Of a stretch of DNA of 64,000 nucleotides, positions 21,868 to 30,398 are shown piece by piece; within the stretch, counting starts at the first letter, position 1, and the number at the start of each line of letters is the position of its first letter. Origin of the DNA: Pseudomonadota bacterium (GTDB taxonomy: Bacteria > Pseudomonadota > Gammaproteobacteria > Steroidobacterales > Steroidobacteraceae); assembly GCA_021847105.1 (NCBI GenBank), contig JAJZUT010000011.1, forward strand, positions 58,486-122,485. Reading direction: 5' to 3'. A model generated the notes under the pieces. That model searched no databases. It had not been told where the DNA came from and was given only the letters and a program-made list of their open reading frames with translations. A program made the position numbers and the translations under genes.

Positions 21868-22905
21868 TCAGCGCAGCGCGTTCGGACGCTGCGCTTGCGT
21901 CGCCCGGTACGCCAGAATCAGCTCGCCATCCTGACGGGTGACGGTAATAGGCTCGATCCGGGCAATGCGCTGCAACGTCGAGGGAACGTTGCGCACACTG
22001 AACGCACCACCGATGCGCATGCGCGCAGCGCGCGAATCGGTGATGACGATGCGTTGCGGGGTGTAACGGCTGAGGTTGCTGACGAATTTCGACAACGGCT
22101 CACCGCGGGTCTCCACGATGCCTTCACGCCAGCGGATGACATTCGCAGCCAACGTCGAGTGCACGTCGGCGAGCAGACCGACCGGGGAGTACTCGATCTG
22201 CTGATTGGCCGTGAGACGGCGTTCCCAGGCCGGTGCGGCCGCTGCGCTGGCACCGAGCCCCTCCACCGCCACTGTGCCGCTGACCACCGTGACCAGCACG
22301 TTGCCGTCGCGCTTGCGATAGACATCGAACCGCGTGCCGAGAACCCGCACTTCGCTGTGGGCGAGCAGAATGCGAAACGGGCGTGACGGGTCGTGCACGA
22401 CCTCGAAGAACGCCTCACCGCGCAGCAATCGCACGCGCCGATCGTGCGGGCTGCCGATCCAGCGCAACTTCGAGTCGGTGTTGAGATAGACCATGCTGCC
22501 GTCGGGCAGCACGACGCTGTCGATCTGCCCGACGCTGGTGCTATAGGTGCGGGGCAGGTACCCGAGCGCCCAGAGGCCGGCGCCCGCGGCGAGCAGCGCA
22601 GTGAGCACGGCTGCCGCTGCAACCCCTACCAGCCAGCGCGGCGCGCTACCTGCCCGCTCGCGTCGGGGTAGCGGCTCCACACCCGCCACGAGCGAGGCCC
22701 GCGCCGCGCCCTTGAACTCGGAGACCACATCGAGCATGGCTCGTAACTCACTGAACTCTTTGGCGTTCAGCGGATCGCTCAGCCAGTGCTCCAGCGCACG
22801 CTGGCGGCCCGGTGTCAGGCCACGACCCATCCGCGCAAGCCACACCGCCGCCTGCGCTCGCGCGCGCCGCTGGCGATGCCGCTCCAGGAGGGTCTCAGGA
22901 TTCAA
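21868..22905 (-). CDS. FecR-family anti-sigma factor (set 1)
   Basis: Inner-membrane regulator that transmits occupancy of an outer-membrane TonB receptor to its partner ECF sigma factor. The 345-residue protein has a cytoplasmic DUF4880-type N-terminus (QAAVWLARMGRGLTPGRQRALEHWLSD), one membrane segment around residues 92-115 (WLVGVAAAAVLTALLAAGAG), and the FecR domain (VVLPDGSMVYLNTDSKL, RVRLLRGEAFFEV, VLGTRFDVY). It ends with a C-terminal STN-like segment. The start overlaps the sigma factor stop by 4 nt, so the pair is coupled. The associated TonB receptor lies upstream at 23636-26629. Confidence 0.9.
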   Translation of the reverse strand: MNPETLLERHRQRRARAQAAVWLARMGRGLTPGRQRALEHWLSDPLNAKEFSELRAMLDVVSEFKGAARASLVAGVEPLPRRERAGSAPRWLVGVAAAAVLTALLAAGAGLWALGYLPRTYSTSVGQIDSVVLPDGSMVYLNTDSKLRWIGSPHDRRVRLLRGEAFFEVVHDPSRPFRILLAHSEVRVLGTRFDVYRKRDGNVLVTVVSGTVAVEGLGASAAAAPAWERRLTANQQIEYSPVGLLADVHSTLAANVIRWREGIVETRGEPLSKFVSNLSRYTPQRIVITDSRAARMRIGGAFSVRNVPSTLQRIARIEPITVTRQDGELILAYRATQAQRPNALR

Positions 22906-23471
22906 TCAACCTCCGCCAAATCAATGCCTTGCGATGACAAGCGCATACGGCACTGCTTTAATGCCCGTGTGATGCGCTTGTCGACGCGACGCTCAGAAAT
23001 GCCCAGCCGGGCAGCGATTTCCTTGCGGGGCGTTCCCTGCACATGCGCGAGAACGAACACCGCCCGCAGAGGGGGACTGAGATCCTGAATCACCGCCACG
23101 AGACGCTGGGCTATCTGCTCGGACAGCACCTGGCGGTCAGGCCCGCCAGCATGGTCCGCCACCTGCTCCATGCCCTCCGGAGCACCGATCACCGCACTTT
23201 CCAGTCTGCGACGGCGCAGATGCATTAGCGCGAAATTGGTCGCCACCTTGAACAGCATCGCACGCGGGAAGAGCACCTGATCCGGGCGGTACATCCGGTG
23301 CAGCTGCTCGTAGGTGTCCTGAGCGACCTCGCGCGCAAGATCCGCACGGCCGAGCATCTGTGTGAGATACGCAAGCAGTTGAGCGCCATGCGTGCGGCAC
23401 AACTGCTCGAAGAACGCCTCCGCTGAGCCGATACGGCGGAACTGCCTGATCTCGCCCATCCGTTTATCCAT
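22902..23471 (-). CDS. FecI-type ECF RNA polymerase sigma factor (set 1)
   Basis: ECF sigma factor with region 2 (LLAYLTQMLGRADLAREVAQDTYEQLHR) and region 4 (LSPPLRAVFVLAHVQGTPRKEIAARLGISERRVDKRITRAL). The ATG at 23471 (MDKRMGEIRQF) follows GGAATGGGGA and gives about 189 residues; the frame extends further upstream but that part is not sigma-like. It is followed by its FecR partner and preceded by a TonB receptor that has the STN signalling domain. Together they form a complete cell-surface signalling set. Confidence 0.9.
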   Translation of the reverse strand: MDKRMGEIRQFRRIGSAEAFFEQLCRTHGAQLLAYLTQMLGRADLAREVAQDTYEQLHRMYRPDQVLFPRAMLFKVATNFALMHLRRRRLESAVIGAPEGMEQVADHAGGPDRQVLSEQIAQRLVAVIQDLSPPLRAVFVLAHVQGTPRKEIAARLGISERRVDKRITRALKQCRMRLSSQGIDLAEVD

Positions 23472-23635
23472 TCCCCATTCCTTAATACTTATCAATGCTC
23501 GGGGAGGCGATTGCCCCCCCCCGATTACCGAAAATTTACGCTCGACTCGCCACGATTCAACATAATCCCTTGTCTTACTCCCCGCTCTGCCGGCTGCCGC
23601 GTCCACGGCGCGCCTTCCGGGTCCCCGCCGGTGCC

Positions 23636-26629
23636 CTACCAGCGGCAGGTGAGCTCCACGCTCGCGACGCGTCCCAACGCCTGTACGTTATAGATGTCGT
23701 AACCGAACTGGTTGTCGACGAACGGTGGACTACGATTCAGCACATTCGCCACATTCGCCATCAATGTGGTCCGACCGAGGCGTGTTGCCGTCACGCGATA
23801 GCGCAAGTACACATCAAAGGTCGTCCAGGACGGCACGCCCGGAAGCAGCGGACTGCCGGGGTTGCGGTAGGCGCCGGTGTAATTGACCGTCAGCGCGCCG
23901 CCCCAGCCGTCGCTGCGGGGTCCGTGCCGAGTCCAGCTCAGCCGCCCCCGCAGACGTAGAGACACCGGATTGCCCACCGTGTCGAGAATGTTCATCGATG
24001 CAGAGTTGGGCGTGAGCGCCTGCCTGAACGTGAGCACGTCAGCGCCGCGCAGCACGAACTCGAATGGCCCCCAGGCACTCATCAGCCGCTTGCGGGCCTC
24101 GATGTCGACTCCTCGCGTCAGGGTACGCGCCAAATTAGCCAAGCGCAGATCCACGATCGCTGCCGGCTGGCTGCGCAGGCAGCTCGCGACCGGGCCGACA
24201 AAATCGGCGCTGGTGCATACCGCGGCGATTTGCGCTGCAGTGGGCTGACGTGTGATCACAGCCGCCCATTCGCTCTGATGCAGCAGGATGCCCAGCGGAT
24301 CATCGCCTGCCGGCTGCTCGATCCGATTCCAGTAGTCGATGTCGTAATACGTGAGAGACAACTGTCCGCTGTTCCCGGCAGAAGCGCTGACCCCCGCCGT
24401 CCAGGTACGGGCGGTCTCCTGACGCAGGTGCGGATTGGAACCCTGCACCGCCAGCACGAGCGAGCGTCCGCTCGGGGACTGCGGATCGCTGACCACCGCC
24501 ATGCCGGCCAGGTTCTGCTCAGTGTCATACAGATCGTCGAGTTTTGGCGCACGATACGCCCGGCCCCAGCTCGCACGAACCTGCAGCCACCGCGCCGCGC
24601 GCCACTGCACCTTCGCCATCGGATTGAAGGTGCCGCCGAAATCGCTGTAATGGTCGTAGCGTCCGGCCAGATCGAGCGTCACCCGCCGTGCGCCGGTCGG
24701 CGCTCCGAGCAACGGCACGTGCAGCTGCGAATACACGGACACGACCTGCCGTCCGAAGTGTTGTGCATGCAGACCCGCGCTTGCGGTGCCCGGCGTCGCG
24801 AGCGCCAGATCGAGGCTCTCCGTGCGCCATTCGACGCCCAGAGCAAGTTTTGCCTCGCCGGCCGGCAGGTGCATCAGTGGTCCGTTGGCGACCGTATCGG
24901 TGGTCTTGAGGCCCGAGACCGAATGATCCTGATAATCCTGACTGAGTGCGCCGATACTCGCTGCATTTGCGGCCGGATCGAGGGCAAACGGATTGAAAGC
25001 AGAGACGGAAGTGGGATTCGCGAGCGCTCCCGCGAGCGCTCCCGCGAGCGCACTGGAACTGACCACACCATACTGGTTGCTCAGCAGGGACTGCTCGCCG
25101 TCCGACTCGCTCACGGTCATCTGCCAATGACCGTCGAGACGGAAAATGGCGCCCGCCGTCCCGTCGTACACGCGGGTCTTACTCGCGAAGCGAGTCGGTC
25201 CGAGCAGTGGCAGAAAACTGTATGCAACCAGCGTGTACGGCACCGTCGGATAGGGGTTCATGTAGAACGGGTTGCTCGCCGGAACCTGCAGCACGGCGCT
25301 GTCGGGCAAACCGGCGAGCACGGTATTGCGCTCGGTGTAGCGTCCCTGCGCAAACAGCCTTACCGAGGAGTCCAGCCGCTGGCTCAGCGCGCCGTAGAAC
25401 TCGTGCGCCATGCGGTCGGGAAAGATCTCGGCGGCGCGGAACGGATTCTGCAGGTGAATGCGGGTGCTGAGCTGCGCGCCACCCGGCGACCCACCGGATG
25501 CAGCGGAAATTCCGTATGCCGGCTGCAGCGTGAACGGATCAAGGACATTTCCCGGGTTAGTGTAATACGAGTCGTAATTGGCGCCTCCGTAGGGCGTTTT
25601 GTCGGCATTGGCTGCATAGGGGCGCGCTGCCGCGGCCAGTGGCGTCGCATCCGAGTACTCGTAATCCATCATGGCGTGACCGCCATGCCAGCGCGTGCCC
25701 AGCAACTGAGCGAACATCCACTCTGCCCGCCCGTCGGGTGCTGTACCGTAGCGTACGTCCGACTCGGCACCCGTGAAGTGATTTCGCATGATGATGTTGA
25801 CCACCCCGGCGACCGCATCGGCGCCATACAGCGCCGACGCACCATCGGGCAGCACCTCGATGCGTTGCACGGCGCTCCAGGGAATGGTCGCCACGTCGAC
25901 GAAATCGCCCGTTAGTCCGCCGACCGGCTGGCGCCGACCATTGAGCAGCACCAGCGTGGCACCGACGCCGAGCCCACGAAGATTGATCCCGGCGCCATAC
26001 TCGATATTGTTGGCCACGCCAAGATCCTCGCGGGGGCCGTTGAGGGAGACCATTGGTAGTGCGAACAGCGCCTGCTGCACACTCGGGTACGCGGCTCGCT
26101 TGAGCTGCTCGTGCCGGATGTAGACCAGCGGCGCAAGCCCTGAGCGCAGGCCCCGAATGAAACTACCCGTGACTTCAACCGGCCGCAGCGCAATGACACT
26201 TAAATCCGCTTCCGGATTTTTTTTCAGTCTCGCCACCCGCAGGACCGGCGCTACGGCCACCGGCCGCGGCAACGGCGGACGGATGATCACCGAGTGCGGC
26301 GTGTCGAAAGTGAATACGAGCCCAGTCCCCTTGAGCATCCGCGCCAGCGCCACGGAACTCTCCAAGCGACCGTGCACCGCCCTCGTGCGCAATTTCAGCA
26401 CCTGTGGGGTCGCGGCATAAATTGCCTCGACGCCCGATTGGCGGTAGAAATCGATGACCGCCTGAGGCAATGCCTCCGCCGGGACATCGAACTGCGCCAT
26501 CGGACCACTCGCCCATGCCGAACGCGCCAGGCACAGGGATGCCAGCGCTATCCACGCCACCCGGTTCGAACTGCGCGCCCCCCGACGCTCCAAAGTCCTA
26601 TGTCTGGCCCCTTGCTTGCTCTGATCCAT
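23636..26629 (-). CDS. TonB-dependent receptor with STN signalling domain (set 1, lasso locus)
   Basis: Outer-membrane active transporter of 997 residues. A signal peptide (about residues 22-41, ending SAWA) is followed by an STN domain (FDVPAEALPQAVIDFYRQSGVEAIYA, with MLKGTGLVFTFD). The plug follows (SFIRGLRSG..., RGLGVGATLVLLNGRRQPVGG, RIEVLPDGASALYGADAVAGVVNI), and the barrel ends in the expected terminal aromatic (ELTCRW). The STN domain and neighbouring FecI/FecR imply transcriptional signalling. Position next to the lasso exporter suggests the substrate is the lasso peptide or a related compound, but this is inference. A short 12-bp tandem repeat at about 25019-25050 encodes an Ala-Gly-Ala-Leu stretch. 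Confidence 0.9.
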   Translation of the reverse strand: MDQSKQGARHRTLERRGARSSNRVAWIALASLCLARSAWASGPMAQFDVPAEALPQAVIDFYRQSGVEAIYAATPQVLKLRTRAVHGRLESSVALARMLKGTGLVFTFDTPHSVIIRPPLPRPVAVAPVLRVARLKKNPEADLSVIALRPVEVTGSFIRGLRSGLAPLVYIRHEQLKRAAYPSVQQALFALPMVSLNGPREDLGVANNIEYGAGINLRGLGVGATLVLLNGRRQPVGGLTGDFVDVATIPWSAVQRIEVLPDGASALYGADAVAGVVNIIMRNHFTGAESDVRYGTAPDGRAEWMFAQLLGTRWHGGHAMMDYEYSDATPLAAAARPYAANADKTPYGGANYDSYYTNPGNVLDPFTLQPAYGISAASGGSPGGAQLSTRIHLQNPFRAAEIFPDRMAHEFYGALSQRLDSSVRLFAQGRYTERNTVLAGLPDSAVLQVPASNPFYMNPYPTVPYTLVAYSFLPLLGPTRFASKTRVYDGTAGAIFRLDGHWQMTVSESDGEQSLLSNQYGVVSSSALAGALAGALANPTSVSAFNPFALDPAANAASIGALSQDYQDHSVSGLKTTDTVANGPLMHLPAGEAKLALGVEWRTESLDLALATPGTASAGLHAQHFGRQVVSVYSQLHVPLLGAPTGARRVTLDLAGRYDHYSDFGGTFNPMAKVQWRAARWLQVRASWGRAYRAPKLDDLYDTEQNLAGMAVVSDPQSPSGRSLVLAVQGSNPHLRQETARTWTAGVSASAGNSGQLSLTYYDIDYWNRIEQPAGDDPLGILLHQSEWAAVITRQPTAAQIAAVCTSADFVGPVASCLRSQPAAIVDLRLANLARTLTRGVDIEARKRLMSAWGPFEFVLRGADVLTFRQALTPNSASMNILDTVGNPVSLRLRGRLSWTRHGPRSDGWGGALTVNYTGAYRNPGSPLLPGVPSWTTFDVYLRYRVTATRLGRTTLMANVANVLNRSPPFVDNQFGYDIYNVQALGRVASVELTCRW

Positions 26630-26837
26630 GATCCCTGTCGCCTACGCGACAGTGTGCCACACGGCTCGCAGCCCTGACGAGCCCTGCGCGCACCAACATC
26701 CCCACCCCGACTCAACGTCTGGTGCACCAGTAATCGCCGCCCGTACCTCACGAAGCGCGCCGCCGCGCCTCCGCGACCCAGCGGTGCACCCGCGAATCAA
26801 TGCAGATCCGGATCACTCAAAGGGAATGCGGACCCAC

Positions 26838-28604
26838 TCAAGCTGCGGTGGCGCCCGCGAACTGCGCACTCCACAGCGCTGCGTAGTGACCCTGCGCACG
26901 CAACAGCTGCTCATGGCTGCCCGACTCCACGACCCGCCCGCAATGCAGGACCAGAATGCACTCGGCCTGCTTCACGCTGCTCAGCCTATGGGCAATGATC
27001 AGCGTCATTGCCGTTGCCGACAGCGTACGCAGATTCGAGAGAATCATCTGTTCCGTACAGCTGTCGAGGGCTGCAGTCGCCTCGTCGAACACGTAGATCC
27101 GAGGCAACCGAAGTGCCGCGCGCGCGATCGCGATCCGTTGTCTCTCCCCACCCGAAAGCCGCACACCCCGTTCTCCGACCACGGTGTCGTAACCCTGGGG
27201 AAGCGAGCAAATAAACTCCTCCAACAGCGCCAACCGCGCGGCGCGCGCGATGTCCTCGCGCGAGGCGCGCGGCGATGCAACCAAAATGTTATACGCAATT
27301 GTGTCATCGAACAGCACCGGGTCCTGTGGCACAACCGCAATCGCAGCACGCAGAGCGTCGGATGCAATCTGCTGTAACGGCACACCATCGAGACGGATCA
27401 CGCCGCCGTCCGGCTCGACCAGACGCAACAGCAATCGAACAATCGATGACTTTCCCGAGCCGCTCTGGCCGACAATACCCACCGTCGCCCCCGGGGAAAG
27501 CGAAAAACTCATCTCTTGCAGCACTGCATGTCCCGGCTCATAGGAAAATGTCACGCGCTCGAACTCGAGGACACCCGCTCGCCCCGCTCGCAGCGGCACA
27601 CCCGCAAGCACCTCCGTCGGCTCGGCGAGTAACTCCATTGCTCCCTCGAGCATCGCCGAACCCTGTGCGAAACCCTGCACCGCAAAGCCGAGCATTTCCG
27701 CCGGGCGCACCAGCTGCACCATGTACGCATTGACCAGCACTAATCCGCCCACAGTCAACTGTCCGGCGCGCACGCTGTGCAGTGCACAGAGCAGACTCGC
27801 GCCGAGAACCAGAGCAAACACCACAGCCACGGCAAGCCCATTACCTCCATATTGGCGGTAAAACGCCAGCCAGGCTTGCTCGCCCCTACCAAACGCGGCG
27901 GCGGCTTTAGCTGCAACCAGCCGCTCTGCGCCAAAGCACTTCACAGCCTCATAGTTGAATAAGCCATCCGTGATGATTGCATTGACCTCGACTCCCGCCG
28001 CAGCCGCCGCCCGCGCAGCGCCCGCGATTCGCGGCGCGGAACGCCCGAACAGCCATACGTAGCTGATTGCGGCTATGCAAAAAAGCCCAAGAAACAATGG
28101 CCGACCGAGCCGCAACAGCACCCAAGCGGCAACCGCCAGTTCCGCACCAACCGGAAGAACGACGAACACCACCTGATGAAGGATCAAGCGCACTCCCTGC
28201 AGACTGTTGTCGATGATCTGACTCAGCGCACCACTCTGGCGCCTGAGATGAACGCGCAACGGCAGGCACAGCACGTGAGCGAAGAGACGCGTACTCAGCG
28301 TACGCACAATCCTCTGCTCCGCTCGGGAGTAACGTAGCGCGCGTATCTCAGTGCTCGATCTCGATAGCCACTGCATAAACGCATAGATCCCGATCAGAAT
28401 GACGCCCGACCGAGCCATCCCGCCTTGACCGGTCACCCGATCAACGATCAATTTTAATATCAGCGGCGCGAGCGCATTCGCCGCTGCCCCCACCATCACA
28501 AGCACGATCACTTCGAGCAGACGCCTAGCAACATACGGCGTAAGTTCACGCCGCAGCAACCCAAATAAACGCCACCAGGGACGCTGGCGCAGCGCTTGTT
28601 TCAT
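26838..28604 (-). CDS. Lasso-peptide ABC exporter (D protein), fused permease-ATPase
   Basis: 588-residue ABC half-transporter. Residues about 20-310 form a six-helix ABC_membrane domain. The ATPase carries Walker A GQSGSGKSS, signature LSGGERQRIAIARA, Walker B IYVFDEATAALD and the H-loop IIAHRLSS. It resembles the Atm1/HMT-like group of exporters that are the D proteins of proteobacterial lasso clusters. Placement about 1.7 kb from the precursor-B-C genes and next to a TonB receptor supports export and immunity for the lasso peptide. Its ATG overlaps the stop of the upstream transposase-like gene (TGATG), so the two are translated together. Confidence 0.88.
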   Translation of the reverse strand: MKQALRQRPWWRLFGLLRRELTPYVARRLLEVIVLVMVGAAANALAPLILKLIVDRVTGQGGMARSGVILIGIYAFMQWLSRSSTEIRALRYSRAEQRIVRTLSTRLFAHVLCLPLRVHLRRQSGALSQIIDNSLQGVRLILHQVVFVVLPVGAELAVAAWVLLRLGRPLFLGLFCIAAISYVWLFGRSAPRIAGAARAAAAAGVEVNAIITDGLFNYEAVKCFGAERLVAAKAAAAFGRGEQAWLAFYRQYGGNGLAVAVVFALVLGASLLCALHSVRAGQLTVGGLVLVNAYMVQLVRPAEMLGFAVQGFAQGSAMLEGAMELLAEPTEVLAGVPLRAGRAGVLEFERVTFSYEPGHAVLQEMSFSLSPGATVGIVGQSGSGKSSIVRLLLRLVEPDGGVIRLDGVPLQQIASDALRAAIAVVPQDPVLFDDTIAYNILVASPRASREDIARAARLALLEEFICSLPQGYDTVVGERGVRLSGGERQRIAIARAALRLPRIYVFDEATAALDSCTEQMILSNLRTLSATAMTLIIAHRLSSVKQAECILVLHCGRVVESGSHEQLLRAQGHYAALWSAQFAGATAA

Positions 28605-29605
28605 TCATCGCCCTGCGACGGATCGGGATCATCCCGACCGAGTCCCGCCATCGAGCTCCTCCCCGCCTCCTGACCGATCTGCGGCTCTGTCCGCTCCCCA
28701 CCCTCGGAAGCGCCGATATGCAGCGCTGCAATACTCGCCTCGACCGCCCTGCGCAGCCCTTCCCGATCCCGTGCCCGCATCCGCAGAACCGCTTCCTCAA
28801 GCGTGCTCCCGTCCCGCCCGAGGCGGGTCGCGATCAACGACAGAGAGACGCCGCAACGCACCGCGACCAGCGTCACTAGACAGCGAGCACGACAAAGCGG
28901 CCGAGCACGCGATCGTCCCGCCAACTCCGCCTCAGGAACCGACTCCTGTCGCGACACAGACGTCACCACGCGGCGCAGCAAATCCCCTTGCCGTCCCTTC
29001 GGCTCCGCCACCGCAGGTCGCACCGCAGCATGGATATGGGGCAATGTATCGCGAGGTGACCCAAACGCCGCCGCAAGTTCTGGCTCGATCCCGCGCGCAC
29101 GCAGCACACGATATTGCCGCCTCGCTCCGGGTCCTCTGCCAAGCTCCTCCAGCACCGGGACGGGGTCCACCCAGGGCATGCTACCGGCTTGCAGGTACGC
29201 CTCATCTGCGCTCCAACCAGCCCCCGCCAACGGTCGATGGAGCCACAACACAAACTCCGTACGGAACGCAGCCTGCACTCGATACACCCGCGCCGGACAA
29301 AACACTCGCCCACTGCGCCCGCCAGTCCGGTTGCTATACAGTGCGAACGGTACCGTCACGTAGCGAAGCATCTGACCCAAGCCGACGTTCGCCGGCGCAA
29401 TCGCAAGCTCCAGGCAGTTCGCCGCGCACCGACAGCCGAACACACGACCACCGCACCAGAAGAGCATCGACTCGATGCTCTGCATCATCTTTTGCCAATC
29501 GTCCTGATTTCTCACGAGCGCCTCTGTTCGAGAGCCCCGCAGCACGACATGAAAGACTGCCGCCGATCCGCCAACAGATCCCGCCCGACCCCACCCGGCC
29601 TTCAT
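28601..29605 (-). CDS. REP-transposase-like (Y1_Tnp) protein with degenerate active site
   Basis: 334-residue protein starting at ATG 29605 behind an excellent GGGGGAGGAG. The N-terminal half aligns by eye with IS200/RAYT transposases: FHVVLRGSR, FALYSNRTGGRSGRVFCPARVYRV and YLQAGSMPWVDP. The HUH metal motif, normally NHxH, reads NCLE (residues 63-66). The region expected to hold the catalytic tyrosine has only Phe and Trp, so it cannot act as a Y1 nuclease. The C-terminus (RARCLVTLVAVRCGVSLSLIATRLGRDGSTLEEAV) resembles the DnaA domain IV helix-turn-helix seen in RAYT proteins and may bind DNA. The stop overlaps the ABC exporter start. A domesticated DNA-binding or regulatory role is possible but unproven. 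Confidence 0.75.
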   Translation of the reverse strand: MKAGWGRAGSVGGSAAVFHVVLRGSRTEALVRNQDDWQKMMQSIESMLFWCGGRVFGCRCAANCLELAIAPANVGLGQMLRYVTVPFALYSNRTGGRSGRVFCPARVYRVQAAFRTEFVLWLHRPLAGAGWSADEAYLQAGSMPWVDPVPVLEELGRGPGARRQYRVLRARGIEPELAAAFGSPRDTLPHIHAAVRPAVAEPKGRQGDLLRRVVTSVSRQESVPEAELAGRSRARPLCRARCLVTLVAVRCGVSLSLIATRLGRDGSTLEEAVLRMRARDREGLRRAVEASIAALHIGASEGGERTEPQIGQEAGRSSMAGLGRDDPDPSQGDE

Positions 29606-30308
29606 GCCACTCCTCCCCCGCCGGTTGCACACCACCTAGCGTCGACCCCACGTGCATCCTGACAACATTGCTTCAATGCCATGGTTCAGCCCGTATTCCG
29701 CCCGCAACGTGCGCAAACCGAGAGTCAAATGCACGTTACTCTCGGCACCTACGTGCAGCAACCCCGCTTAACTTCATTCCAAGTCAAATTCCGGTCTCCC
29801 AGACACTATTTATCTAGCGCCAGGCGAATTCCGACTGACCGGACACAGTCATAGCCATAGCCATTGCACGCCACTCCAGCACATTTACTTCACGCCGCCG
29901 ACGCAAATTCCCCGCGTTCGTCCCTGCTATCGACGAATTCGTCCCTAAAACCCCTACATCGCACTCCACGTCGAAACAGCGCGCACCTCACTGCGTCGTC
30001 CCATGCCGGCCATGACCGCCATCCCACAAGATCCCCACCTTCCCATCTGTTCAATCGATCCGACACCCGAACCTGTTGATATACCGTCCCGTCTTTTCCC
30101 TACCTATGCTGCGACAGCCACGACTCCGCGTCGTGACACGACCTCCACGTGCCACAGTCAATGCATTCGCGCGCTTTTTTGAGGAACCGAGCGACCCCAT
30201 GGCCCTTGACAAAATCAGTCTCCCAGTCTGTCGTGAACCCGCTACCGCGGAAGTGGGCGCCGCTCCGCCGGAAGCAAGACGATTCACAACCACATGAGGA
30301 GAACGATC
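29606..30308. promoter_or_regulatory. Divergent control region of the lasso locus
   Basis: About 700 bp between the minus-strand exporter unit and the plus-strand precursor operon. It holds no convincing gene. Noted elements are an inverted repeat CCGAGAGT/ACTCTCGG (29716-29743) and the direct repeat TTCGTCCCT at 29917 and 29938, 21 bp apart (two helical turns); the second copy overlaps the palindrome GACGAATTCGTC (29932-29943). A TTGACA lies at 30206-30211, about 100 bp before the precursor gene, without a good sigma-70 -10 box. An ECF-dependent promoter is plausible given the neighbouring FecI genes. Confidence 0.45.
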
Positions 30309-30398
30309 ATGACTTACCATGGCAGCGTCTCGCAGCAGACCAAGGGGATTCAGCCCGGCGTGGGCGAACATAAGCTCCGACCGGGCTACGCGGCCTGA
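30309..30398 (+). CDS. Lasso peptide precursor (A), 29 residues
   Basis: Short gene with GAGGAG 7 nt before ATG 30309. The leader is MTYHGSVSQQTK and the predicted core is GIQPGVGEHKLRPGYAA. Thr11 is at leader position -2, required by lasso leader peptidases. The core begins with Gly1, and Glu8 is the only acidic residue, giving an 8-residue Gly1-Glu8 macrolactam with a 9-residue loop and tail. The leader segment HGSVSQQTKG lines up with the end of longer known proteobacterial leaders, but the leader is only 12 residues and lacks the usual YxxP segment. The TGA overlaps the ATG of the B gene (TGATG), so the two are coupled. An in-frame ATG at 30294 would add five residues but has no ribosome binding site. 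Confidence 0.85.
   Translation: MTYHGSVSQQTKGIQPGVGEHKLRPGYAA

Noticed and set aside
24230..25915. 561-codon plus-strand frame opposite the set 1 TonB receptor
   Set aside because: The receptor on the minus strand has signal peptide, STN, plug and barrel motifs; this frame has none.
28771..29817. 348-codon plus-strand frame in the lasso exporter region
   Set aside because: Antisense to the RAYT-like gene, which has a strong ribosome binding site and overlaps the exporter; translation is Pro/Arg/Thr-rich noise.
30076..30297. 73-codon plus-strand frame considered as a longer or second lasso precursor
   Set aside because: It ends at 30297 in a different frame from B, has no Thr(-2)-Gly junction with an acidic residue at position 7-9, and no good ribosome binding site.
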